Shown in pieces: positions 27,297 to 38,450 of a DNA stretch of 64,000 nucleotides. Location: NCBI GenBank assembly GCA_964575335.1, contig CAZNPU010000004.1:62001-126000 (forward strand), written 5' to 3'. Source of the stretch: CAZNPU01 sp964575335. Lineage in GTDB: Bacteria > Planctomycetota > Phycisphaerae > Phycisphaerales > SM1A02. The position numbers and the translations under genes were made by a program. Position 1 is the stretch's first letter, and the number at the start of each line of letters is the position of its first letter. The notes beneath the pieces are model-generated. The model had not been told where the DNA came from and did not search any database. It saw only the letters and a list, made by a program, of their open reading frames with translations.

Positions 27297-28022
27297 ATGG
27301 ATGAAGCTGAACGAGTCCAACGATTTGAAGCGGCGTACAACCGCATTGATCATGCGCTGACGGATATCACCGCAGGCAACGGCGGCAATCGTCGTAAGCA
27401 CGGCTTTGCCGCCAAGGTGCGTCTGGCGGCCAACCGGCGACGGCGTCTGGTCAAGTACGTCGATTTTCTGCTGGAAATCGGCGAGCTTCGCAACGCGATC
27501 GTACACAACCGCACGGGTAACGATGAATATCTCGCCGTCCCCAGCGAGCGCACCGTGCTGGAACTGGAGCGGATTGAGCAACTGGCGTTTTCTCCTGAAA
27601 AGGTGCTCCCGCGTTTTGCCAGATCGGTCGTCACCCTGCACGCCGATCAATCGCTGATCGACGCCTGGCGGCTGCTGCAGGACGATGGATATTCGCGATA
27701 TCCGGTCTATGAAGGCCGGGACGGCGGGACGTTTGTCGGCCTGCTCACCAGCAACGGCTTTGCCCGATGGGTGGCAGCGAATGTGCGAGGCACGAAACTG
27801 GAAATAGACATGGAGCACGTGCGCGTGGCCGACGTGCTCGAACATGACCATCGGCGCAATGCGGTGGCGTTCGTCTCGCGCGATGTGTTCATCGACGACG
27901 TCGATCAGATGTTTCGCGATCTCAAGCCGCTGGACGCGGTGATCATCACTGCTGACGGCAAACCGGGCCAGAAGCCGCTGGGCATGATCTGCGCGCCGGA
28001 TATCGCAGCGATGAGCCGGTAA
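27297..28022 (+). CDS. HEPN-like helical domain fused to CBS domain pair
   Basis: 241 residues. Residues 1-85 are helical and contain GELRNAIVHN, in which R65 and H70 fit the Rx4H motif of HEPN domains, many of which are RNases or nucleotidyltransferase partners. Residues 100-240 form a CBS pair: VVTLHADQSLIDAWRLLQDDGYSRYPVYEG with VGLLTSNGFARWV, then FVSRDVFIDDVDQMFRDL with GMICAPDIAAM. CBS pairs bind adenine nucleotides. No toxin-antitoxin or CRISPR partner is adjacent, so function is open: nucleotide-regulated RNA cleavage is one inference. Start ATG at about 27297-27299, near ATGTGAAAG. Single gene unit by spacing. Confidence 0.72.
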   Translation: MDEAERVQRFEAAYNRIDHALTDITAGNGGNRRKHGFAAKVRLAANRRRRLVKYVDFLLEIGELRNAIVHNRTGNDEYLAVPSERTVLELERIEQLAFSPEKVLPRFARSVVTLHADQSLIDAWRLLQDDGYSRYPVYEGRDGGTFVGLLTSNGFARWVAANVRGTKLEIDMEHVRVADVLEHDHRRNAVAFVSRDVFIDDVDQMFRDLKPLDAVIITADGKPGQKPLGMICAPDIAAMSR

Positions 28023-28255
28023 GAACTGCACCGATCAGATTGAACTTGCAGACAACAAACGCAAGACGATCGCAGCTCAAATGCGCCAACTGCTGCGATT
28101 ACCCCAAAACAACACAATCAGAATCCATCCACAGATGATGCCGGATCAGCAGCGCATCCAACGATGCAGCATCTTGAATTGAGCGATTCGCGCCGGATAT
28201 CCCGCAGCGGCACGCTGCGCACAATGCCTGAAGCGTGCCCGCCCTATCTCTACTT

Positions 28256-28804
28256 CTATCCCTGGCCCTGCTCGCTGTCGCCGACTTCGGCTGACGCTGC
28301 ATCGGCGGAATCAGAAGCGGCAGCGCTGTCGCTCGCATCAGCTGCGGGCTGGCTTGCCGCGGGCGTCGAGCTTCGGCCGAGCACCTGCCAGATTTCGGTG
28401 AAATAGCGATCGGCTTCGATCCATGCGTGCGCCGGCACGCCCCACCCGCGGCTGAAGAAGCGAACCGATGGCGGGTCGGTGCGCTCCAACTCCATCGCCA
28501 GCTTCCATTCGCGAGTTTCCGAGCGTGGCTTGACGCCAGCCTTGTAAAGGTCACGCTCGACGCGGCGGAAGACCTCGATGCGATTGTTCGCCTCATCCAC
28601 CCAGACGTGGTTCTCCCGCACGATCCACCGCTCGGTGAAATCGGGGTGGTTGTAATCTGGCGTTTGCGCCACCGCAACCATGGCGGTCCAGACGTTTTCG
28701 GGGCTGTGGCCGACATAGGTTTCACGCTGGACGCCGCAGCCGCCTGCAAGCGTCAGCAGGATGATCGCCGCGACACAAAGTCGGATTGAAGTCATCGTGT
28801 TCAT
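28256..28804 (-). CDS. Lipoprotein of unknown function
   Basis: 182 residues. Signal peptide with lipobox LAGGC (Cys near residue 23), then GVQRETYVGHSPENVWTAMVAVAQTPDY and NHPDFTERWIVRENHVWVDEANNRIEVFRRVERDLYK. The pattern HSPENVWTAMVAVAQ is like other small planctomycete lipoproteins but I cannot name a family. The C-terminus is Ala/Ser/Asp-rich and of low complexity (ASQPAADASDSAAASDSADAA). It lies 148 bases downstream of the acylphosphatase stop on the same strand. Confidence 0.6.
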   Translation of the reverse strand: MNTMTSIRLCVAAIILLTLAGGCGVQRETYVGHSPENVWTAMVAVAQTPDYNHPDFTERWIVRENHVWVDEANNRIEVFRRVERDLYKAGVKPRSETREWKLAMELERTDPPSVRFFSRGWGVPAHAWIEADRYFTEIWQVLGRSSTPAASQPAADASDSAAASDSADAASAEVGDSEQGQG

Positions 28805-28952
28805 GCCACCAGCGTCGCGAAAGCTGGCCGATTGTCAAGGGGGGCCGGGTGAGGTGAAGTTCTGACTTCAACAAATTTGGCTGCTGCAGATCAACCGCCC
28901 GATCGGGCCGGCAGGGCCTTGCCCGCAGGGCAATCAGAGCCGATCGCCCCAT

Positions 28953-29234
28953 TTAGTAGCGGACATGAAAGCCGCTGAACTCACCGGTTGCCGGGCCGGT
29001 CTCGATCGTCACGTTGTCGATATTGCCCTGCATTGCCCGCTTGACGGCATTGATAAACCGGTCAAGTTCATCCGCCTCACCCTCTGCAACGCACTGGACC
29101 GATCCGTCAGGCTCGTTGCGCACCCAGCCAGTTACACGAAAGCCCCGCGCCACGCTGACCGTAGTAGCGCGAAACCCCACCCCCTGCACCATACCGGTAA
29201 ACCTGACGGTGTAGCGAACAGGCGATGCGTCCAT
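28953..29234 (-). CDS. acyP: Acylphosphatase
   Basis: Hydrolyses carboxyl-phosphate bonds such as in acetyl phosphate. 93 residues from MDASPVRYTVRFTG, the standard size. The catalytic Arg is in VQGVGFR (R22) and the catalytic Asn in VRNEPDGSV (N40), in the order and spacing of the family; residues 12-22 and 38-46 are the two signature motifs. A longer reading from 29288 adds only non-conserved residues. It follows yebC on the same strand with a 107-base gap. Confidence 0.93.
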   Translation of the reverse strand: MDASPVRYTVRFTGMVQGVGFRATTVSVARGFRVTGWVRNEPDGSVQCVAEGEADELDRFINAVKRAMQGNIDNVTIETGPATGEFSGFHVRY

Positions 29235-29341
29235 TCGTGAACAGACCTTTCTCAAAGCTCCAGATTCGCTCGTGGCGGGCAATGGCAATGCGGAAGGCTT
29301 CGCGCCCTTCTGCCTGCATCAGGCGATCCCGCGCAGCATGA

Positions 29342-30088
29342 TCATCCCAGCTTCGCCATCACCTCATCCGGGATGTCTGCGTTGAAATACACCTTCTGCA
29401 CGTCGTCGTGATCTTCCAGCGCATCGATGATCTTCATCACCTTCGCAGCTGTCGCTTCATCGCACTCCACGGTGTTCTGCGGCAGCATGGTGACTTCCGC
29501 GCTGGCGATCTCGATGCCCGCAGCCTCAATGGCGTCTTTCACCTGCAGAAAGTCCGTCGGCTGGGTGGTCACCTCCCAGGCGCCATCGCTCTCGGCCACG
29601 TCTTCCGCGCCGGCTTCCAGCGCGATCTCCATGATCTTCTCTTCGCTTGCCTTGCCTGATTCGATGTGGATGACGCCTTTGGAATCAAAGCCGAACGCCA
29701 CCGCGCCGGGCTTGCCCAGATTCCCGCCGTGCTTATCGAACAGCGTGCGAATTTCAGAAGCGGTGCGGTTGAGGTTATCGGTAAGGCAATCGACAATGAC
29801 CGCCACGCCGCCGGGCGCGTACCCCTCGTAGCGCACGGCTTCGTATCGCGCGCCTTCGGTTTCGCCGGTGCCCTTCTTGATCGCCTTCTCGATCGTGTCC
29901 TTGGGCATATTGACAGCCTTGGCGTCTTCGATCGCGTAACGCAACGCGGTATTGAACTTCGGGTCGCCTCCGCCGTTGCGGGCTGCCACGATGATCGCGC
30001 GACTGCACTTGGACCACATCTTGCCGCGTTTGGCGTCAACAGCGGCCTTGCGGTGCTTGATGTTCTTCCATTGACTATGTCCAGCCAT
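29342..30088 (-). CDS. yebC: YebC/PmpR family transcription/translation factor
   Basis: 248 residues starting MAGHSQWKNIKHRKAAVDAKRGKMW, the invariant beginning of the family; upstream in-frame codons to 30196 are not conserved. Other conserved blocks are NMPKDTIEKAIKKGTGE, YEGYAPGGVAVIVDCLTDN and NRTASEIRTLFDKHGGNLG. Members bind DNA as regulators, and recent work places some (TACO1/YebC) at ribosomes stalled on polyproline. This window encodes Pro-rich linkers in VWA and IF-2 proteins, but no direct link is shown. Confidence 0.95.
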   Translation of the reverse strand: MAGHSQWKNIKHRKAAVDAKRGKMWSKCSRAIIVAARNGGGDPKFNTALRYAIEDAKAVNMPKDTIEKAIKKGTGETEGARYEAVRYEGYAPGGVAVIVDCLTDNLNRTASEIRTLFDKHGGNLGKPGAVAFGFDSKGVIHIESGKASEEKIMEIALEAGAEDVAESDGAWEVTTQPTDFLQVKDAIEAAGIEIASAEVTMLPQNTVECDEATAAKVMKIIDALEDHDDVQKVYFNADIPDEVMAKLG

Positions 30089-30229
30089 AAGTACTCCGAA
30101 AACATTTCCATTGCGTGCATTGTGCCACACGGCAGCAGGCGGCAATGGATACCTGAATAAATGATCCCCAATGATCCCTTGTTGTTGTCCTGTCAATGCG
30201 TTGATGCATTGACGTTGTAATCCATGAGA

Positions 30230-33200
30230 TTACTGCTCAGCAAACGTCGGCTCGATTTCCGGCTGCTGGCTCTGTTCAGCTGCAACGAGCTTCTCCCTGA
30301 CGCGCCAGAGCAACGCTCCATGCTCTCGATCATAGAGCGCCTGCGGGTCGGCGACGACCAGGTGCCACGGCTGCGATAACTGCAGAAACGTCTGCACCGC
30401 AACATAAACCCGCATGTGGGTTTCGTGGTACTCCGGCGATTCGAGAATCTCTACCGCCTTGCGCCACTGGACCGTTGCAGCTTCCTGATCGCCAAGCCGC
30501 CAGAAAATGTCGCCCAGGTGATCGTGCACAACCGGGCTGGGTTCACTCGACCGCGCAAGCGCCTCCTTGATCAGGCTCAAGGCACCGGCAGCAGGCTGCT
30601 GGTTGTCCGCATCCTCAGGCGGCTGTTCATCGGTCAAACGTCCCTGTTTATAGCGCAGCCAGCCGATGGTGTCCAGAATGTTGGGATCATCGGGGGCCAG
30701 GGCGTGCGCGCGTTCGATCCATTCAATCGTCTGCGCATCGCGCTGCCCCGCCTCCAGCCGCATATACCCCAGGTTATTCATCGCCATGGCGTGGTTGGGA
30801 TCGCGCTCCAGCACTTCGCGCAGCAACCGCTCCGCGCCGACGTCAGCTTCGAGAATGGCGTAATACAAGCTGGCGTAATACAGCCCTTCAGTCAGGTCGA
30901 CCGGTTCAGAAAGCCCCAATGCGACATTGAGCAGCGATTCGCGGTGCATGCGCTTGAGCAGCGCGATTGTTGCAGCGGTGATGTTTGCTGACGATTGTGC
31001 CCCTGCCACAGCGCCGCCACGCATCACCGCGGCATCCGAAGCGGCATCACACAGAATCGTCATCCACGCGAGCACCGCTGTCGCAGGCGGCGACAAAGGC
31101 GCGGCAGCATTGAGCCGTGCCCGCAATGCACGGGCTGCAGCAACCGGATGCTTCTCGTTCAATAACCCTTGCGCCAAATCCCGCCACGCGACAAGATCGG
31201 ATATCTCCGATCCTGCTGCGCCCGGAGCTTCAGCGATCGCCCGGTGCACGAGTGTATCGAAACGCTCATCCACCATGTTCAGGTTGGCCATCGCCTGCAG
31301 GCCAGCCGCGTACACCGCAAGCGGCGCGTTGCCTGCGTGGTCGTGATCGATGGCATGTTCCACCAGTTCGAGAATGATGCGATCGCGCTGCCTGTCCACA
31401 CCGCGCAAATGCTGGAGGACTGCAATGGTGGAACGAAGTTCATCCATGCCCAGCATCTGCACGCGATCGCGCAGCCACTGAATCTGCTCAAGCGAGCGAT
31501 CCGCAAGCTCCGCAGCGGCATACAGCTTGGCCAGTTCCAGAGCGCGGCGCACGCCTTCAGGACGGGCATTCAATCGCTGCTCGGTCAACGGCCGCATCGA
31601 ATCGATCTGACCGGTGATCTGGTACACTGTTTCGAGCAGTTGTCGAGCATAGAGATCCTGATCGTCAGCCTCGACCATCTGCTGCAGCCGCTCGATCGCC
31701 TGTTCGGAGCGATTCATCAGCAACTGCACGCGCAACCACTGCTCCAGCAGGGCCGGGTCTCCGGGCCGGGCCGCCAGCCGCTGGTCGATCCACTGCGCAA
31801 CGGTCTCCAACCGCCCTGCGGCATGCCATGCGGTCACCGCCAGCGTAAGGCTGGCTCGATCCGACGGGTCGCTGTCATACAGCGCCAGCAGTTGCTCAAG
31901 CCCCTGCTCATAGCGGTGCTGACTGATGGCTTCCTGGGCTGCCAGCCGGGTCGCCAGTGTGCTGGTGGGCACAGCCTTGCGCAATCGATTGAGCACCTTG
32001 CGGAACTGGTTGGCATCGGGCAGCAAACCGTTGGGAGCGTACAACTGCGCGAGCAGTTCGTATGCAGCTTCGTTGCGCTGATCGTGCGCGATCGCCAGTT
32101 CAGCCAGCCGCACCGCCTGATCAACTGCCGTCCGCGCTGATGCGCTTGCCAGCGAGCTGCGCATCAGTTGTTCAGCATTGATCGCTTCGGCCCGCGCCGC
32201 TTCCACCAGCACTTCGGGATTTTCCGGATCGATCGACATCGCTGAATGAAGCACGTCGATGGCCTGCTTCAGACGATTGGCAGTGAGGAGCGCTTGCGCA
32301 AGAGCGATCCGGTCGGCCGTTGATTCAACCGCTGCGAGGGCAGCCAGCGCTTCATCCAGCAACACCGGTTCCTGCAATTCCGCAGCAAGCTGCACGCGCT
32401 GCAGCAGCAAGCCGCGATCATCGGGCCAACGCTGCAGCGCATCACTGCAGACCGACCATGCTTCGCCAAGCCCGCCAAGTCGCGAAAGCAGTCGCGCTTC
32501 CACGCGTGCCCGTGCCGGCGAGGATTCAAGTTCAGGCATGACCTTGAGAGCATCCAGCGGCCGCGGCAGCGCTGCCGCCAGACGACTGACATACGCGTTG
32601 GCCAGATCAGGGTGATCGTGCGCCAGCGCAACGGTGAGCGCGACTGCGGATTTGACATCCTGCTGCCCCAGCCACGTGAACAACTGCGACGCTGCAGCCA
32701 GATCGCGCGGATTTCGATTGAGAAACTCGCGCAGCAGTTCCTGGGCACGCTCCGGATTCGACAAACTGGCTGCGGCACGAACGTGGCCGCTGTCATCAGG
32801 CTGCTGGCGATAGAGCGTCTCAACGGCCTGGGCAAGCAGTTCCACCGGCTGGGCATGCTGCGCGAGATATGCGCACAATCGCACCTCGCGATCGGTGATG
32901 CCGACGGGGCCGGCGCGTCGCGTTTCCCCGCTGGCGTCAGCTTCAGTTGCAGTACGGGTCGGCAATTCGCGCAATCCCTGCGAACCGCGCCGAATCGCTG
33001 CAAAAAGCTCATATTGCGCGTTGAAGATTCGCCCAAGCGCGAGATTGGCGTAAATCACACGCGGATACAGCGCCGTGGGGTCGGCTGTGGGAAGCGATGC
33101 TGCTGCGCTGTAGGCTTCCAGCGCATCGGCGAATTCACCGAGACGGCAATGCGCATCACCGATCCCCCGCCACAACTCACCCCGCTGACGGTAGACCGAA

Positions 33201-34051
33201 CCCAATCGTGCGCCGTGCTGGGTCGATGCGGACAACTCATCGGGAAAGTTCAGCGCTTGTCTGGCTGCCTGAATTGAAGCGCGATCGTAGCCAAGTTCAC
33301 GCAGCGAAATGGCAAGGGTGAAATCTGCGAGTATGTCTGCTGCCGGGTCGTGCGTGAACGATTCGCCCACAGCTCGCAGACGGCCGAGCGACCAAACCGC
33401 AGAACGAAAATCACGCCGGTTCGCAGCTGAAAGTCCAAGCGTGAACAGCGCTTCGGCATGTGTGGGGTCAAGCCGCACCAGCCGTTCGTACATTTCCATT
33501 GCCTTGGTGCTGTTGCGCAGCTCCAGATAGCTGCGGGCCAGCTCGCGCACGATCTGCGGCGAGTATGGATCAAGCTCCATCGCTTTCTGCAGATCGGTCA
33601 CTGCCTGGTACTGCCGACCGGCCAGCGAAGCGCTGCGCCCCCTCGCATACAGCTTCAGCGCCTCAACGTGAGCCTCGGGGTCGATCTCTGGAGCCGGTTC
33701 TTCAACTGGCGCAATCGGCTCCATCTGCGCAACGATGTCCTGAATGGCCTGCTCGAGCGTCATGAAGTGGCGCGGCTCGGATGGATCGCGCAACGCCAGC
33801 ACCTCCGGCTCAATGCCCGGCGGGATCGCCACGGTTGTCTGCGCGGCGTTTGGACGATCGCGGTGCTGATTGGCCTTACCGCCTGCCGCCAGTTCCGCTG
33901 CCGCCAGATTGCGAAGGTTCTCCTCAGCAGGCAGCGACCGGTTGATCTTCGCCAATGAAGGCGGCTCGTTGAGCGCAGGCTTGTGAGAAGCGCACGCCAC
34001 GAGATGCGTCATGGCGGCCAGACCAACGAGGATAAAGCGAAGTCGAATCAT
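30230..34051 (-). CDS. Very large TPR lipoprotein
   Basis: 1273 residues from MIRLRFILVGLAAMTHLVAC, a signal peptide ending in a lipobox (LVAC, Cys at residue 20). It contains more than a dozen TPR-like helical pairs along its length, for example HVEALKLYARGRSASLAGRQYQAVTDLQKAMELDPYSP, KAMEMYERLVRLDPTHAEALFTLGLSAANRRDFRSAVW and AMAMNNLGYMRLEAGQRDAQTIEWIERAHALAPDDPN. Lipid-anchored TPR proteins usually organise outer-membrane or periplasmic complexes. A reading from 34099 is also open but begins without a signal sequence. It may be transcribed together with yebC, 142 bases downstream. Confidence 0.8.
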   Translation of the reverse strand: MIRLRFILVGLAAMTHLVACASHKPALNEPPSLAKINRSLPAEENLRNLAAAELAAGGKANQHRDRPNAAQTTVAIPPGIEPEVLALRDPSEPRHFMTLEQAIQDIVAQMEPIAPVEEPAPEIDPEAHVEALKLYARGRSASLAGRQYQAVTDLQKAMELDPYSPQIVRELARSYLELRNSTKAMEMYERLVRLDPTHAEALFTLGLSAANRRDFRSAVWSLGRLRAVGESFTHDPAADILADFTLAISLRELGYDRASIQAARQALNFPDELSASTQHGARLGSVYRQRGELWRGIGDAHCRLGEFADALEAYSAAASLPTADPTALYPRVIYANLALGRIFNAQYELFAAIRRGSQGLRELPTRTATEADASGETRRAGPVGITDREVRLCAYLAQHAQPVELLAQAVETLYRQQPDDSGHVRAAASLSNPERAQELLREFLNRNPRDLAAASQLFTWLGQQDVKSAVALTVALAHDHPDLANAYVSRLAAALPRPLDALKVMPELESSPARARVEARLLSRLGGLGEAWSVCSDALQRWPDDRGLLLQRVQLAAELQEPVLLDEALAALAAVESTADRIALAQALLTANRLKQAIDVLHSAMSIDPENPEVLVEAARAEAINAEQLMRSSLASASARTAVDQAVRLAELAIAHDQRNEAAYELLAQLYAPNGLLPDANQFRKVLNRLRKAVPTSTLATRLAAQEAISQHRYEQGLEQLLALYDSDPSDRASLTLAVTAWHAAGRLETVAQWIDQRLAARPGDPALLEQWLRVQLLMNRSEQAIERLQQMVEADDQDLYARQLLETVYQITGQIDSMRPLTEQRLNARPEGVRRALELAKLYAAAELADRSLEQIQWLRDRVQMLGMDELRSTIAVLQHLRGVDRQRDRIILELVEHAIDHDHAGNAPLAVYAAGLQAMANLNMVDERFDTLVHRAIAEAPGAAGSEISDLVAWRDLAQGLLNEKHPVAAARALRARLNAAAPLSPPATAVLAWMTILCDAASDAAVMRGGAVAGAQSSANITAATIALLKRMHRESLLNVALGLSEPVDLTEGLYYASLYYAILEADVGAERLLREVLERDPNHAMAMNNLGYMRLEAGQRDAQTIEWIERAHALAPDDPNILDTIGWLRYKQGRLTDEQPPEDADNQQPAAGALSLIKEALARSSEPSPVVHDHLGDIFWRLGDQEAATVQWRKAVEILESPEYHETHMRVYVAVQTFLQLSQPWHLVVADPQALYDREHGALLWRVREKLVAAEQSQQPEIEPTFAEQ

Positions 34052-34295
34052 GGTGCACAGTGGTGACGTTCGCACAGATGAGCGAAATTGTCCAGACACC
34101 GCCGCGAACTATGGCCGTATTGCCCGACAATTGGACCTTCGCAGTAGTCTGCTACCGGTTCTACGTTGCTGCGGCTCACCGTGACGGCAGACTGCCTGCC
34201 GATTTATCGACTTTTCCGCACCTTTCTGCTCTGCGGGGGCGCCGTGGAGGAATCGGCTGCGCCCGGCCCGCTCGCCGCTGGTCTGATGCGCCGGT

Positions 34296-35036
34296 TCAGC
34301 CGGTTGTGGTCTTGCTGCTGCCGCGCGGTTTCCGGGTGGTCTTGCGCGTGGTGCTGCTCTTGCGACTGCTGGTTTTGCGCTCGGTTGCGGCGGGCGCGTC
34401 GGCTCGCTGATCAACCCACTGCTGCAGGGCGTAATGCACGTTGACGCCCTCGCCGGCTTTGATCTGTGAGCTGAGCCAGTTGGCGAGTTCGTTCACGTCG
34501 ATCGACTCATCGCAAATGTCCGCTTCGATCATTGCGGCTCGCAACTGCTCATCGACCGGAATGCAGTGCGAATCAAACGACACCAGCAGCACGCGAGATG
34601 CGACATACGGCACAATGCCTTCGAGCGATTCGACGTACTTTTTCGCTTCGCGCTTGCCGCCGTCGGCCAATCGATCCAGGCTGACCGCATGCTCGCGCAG
34701 ATAGATGTTGCGCAGCATTGCCCGCAGCCGTTCGGAGCGTTCCTGAGCCTTGGGATAGCGTGCGCCGATGACACTGACGACTTCTTCCGGCATGCAGACG
34801 CGCAGATCGTTGAAGTCCACCACCTGCTCCATGAGCCGGTTATAAGCGGTGATTGCCTTTTCCGTTGTGGATTCCCACATCAGCGTCGATATCACCAGCA
34901 CGCCTACTGGATCGTTCACGCCGGGCATCTCGGGTGGCGAAACGGTTCCAAGCTTTTTCAACAATGCGGTCAGTTTCTTGGCGTTAGCTGCTGCGTTCGT
35001 CACGGCGTGGAATCCTCTGATCTTTTCATGCTCCAT
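34296..35036 (-). CDS. Endonuclease III-like HhH-GPD fold protein lacking catalytic lysine and FeS cysteines
   Basis: 246 residues from the ATG at 35036, which overlaps the end of rbfA by 11 bases; starts up to 35111 are open. Residues 40-165 follow the HhH-GPD layout: VLVISTLMWESTTEKAITAYNRL corresponds to the iLSqmt..kA..A helix, and LEGIVPYVASRVLL...IPVDEQL to the helix-hairpin-helix plus catalytic-Asp loop (D162). The hairpin's catalytic Lys is absent (YVASRV) and there is no C-x6-C-x2-C-x5-C cluster. A basic tail (KTSSRKSSTTRKTTRKPRG) follows. A non-catalytic DNA-binding protein is inferred; I am unsure of the family. Confidence 0.55.
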   Translation of the reverse strand: MEHEKIRGFHAVTNAAANAKKLTALLKKLGTVSPPEMPGVNDPVGVLVISTLMWESTTEKAITAYNRLMEQVVDFNDLRVCMPEEVVSVIGARYPKAQERSERLRAMLRNIYLREHAVSLDRLADGGKREAKKYVESLEGIVPYVASRVLLVSFDSHCIPVDEQLRAAMIEADICDESIDVNELANWLSSQIKAGEGVNVHYALQQWVDQRADAPAATERKTSSRKSSTTRKTTRKPRGSSKTTTG

Positions 35037-35436
35037 GCCCGGATTCATCACCGCCCGGAAAGTTGTGATTTGCGTCATGACCTGCGCCCGTCGATTCGTC
35101 ATGCTCTTCATGACGCAATGCAGCGTCGATCATGGCGTGCTTTTTCAGCGATGAATCGAGCCGAAACGACAGTCGCGGCATGCGCCGGGCAGTCACTTCG
35201 CTGGCGATCTCACGCTGAATATAGCCTGCTGCGCTGCGCAGACCGTGCAAGGTCAGTTCAGCATGCTCAGCGGGCAATACGGAAACATACACCTTTGCCT
35301 CAGCCAGATCGGGAGAGACTTCAACCCTGGTCACCGAGATCAGGCCTCGCACGCGCGGATCGTGCAATCCGCGCGTGAGCACCTGCTGCACTGCGTGGTG
35401 AAGAACGGAGGCGATCTGTTCGATGCGCTGAGACAT
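35026..35436 (-). CDS. rbfA: Ribosome-binding factor A
   Basis: 16S rRNA maturation and cold-adaptation factor of the 30S subunit. 136 residues. Recognisable blocks are QRIEQIASVLHHAVQQVLTRGLHDPRVRGLISVTRVEVSPDLAEAKVYVSVL and RMPRLSFRLDSSLKKHAMIDAALR. The domain is a KH-type fold with the usual A-x-G region replaced by the family motif. Downstream of infB by 33 bases and in the conserved order nusA-infB-rbfA, so co-transcription is expected. The C-terminus is extended by about 25 residues rich in Gly, His and Asp. Confidence 0.94.
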   Translation of the reverse strand: MSQRIEQIASVLHHAVQQVLTRGLHDPRVRGLISVTRVEVSPDLAEAKVYVSVLPAEHAELTLHGLRSAAGYIQREIASEVTARRMPRLSFRLDSSLKKHAMIDAALRHEEHDESTGAGHDANHNFPGGDESGHGA

Positions 35437-35469
35437 ACGCAGGGCGCAACACCGCTACGGCAAGCGGCG

Positions 35470-38376
<2,907 letters not shown>

Positions 38377-38387
38377 TGTTGTCTCCG

Positions 38388-38411
38388 CGCTGCCTGCTTT
38401 CGCAGGCAGCG
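38388..38411 (-). promoter_or_regulatory. GAAA-tetraloop hairpin upstream of infB ribosome-binding site
   Basis: Read as minus-strand RNA: CGCUGCCUGC, GAAA, GCAGGCAGCG. This is a perfect 10-bp stem closed by a GNRA tetraloop. The ribosome-binding GGAGAC starts 1-2 bases after the stem. There is no U-tract, so it is not a standard terminator. Control of infB translation or a protein-binding mRNA element is inferred. Confidence 0.55.
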
Positions 38412-38450
38412 GCTTCTTGCTTTACGTTCTGTCTGTTCTGTTACTTACCC

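Noticed and set aside
28919..28933. TTGCCC-GCA-GGGCAA hairpin after acylphosphatase
   Set aside because: The stem is only 6 bp and no U-tract follows, so I do not call a terminator.
31169..32140. 323-codon plus-strand ORF
   Set aside because: It lies entirely antisense to the well-supported TPR lipoprotein gene and has no domain pattern. Long antisense ORFs are common in GC-rich coding DNA.
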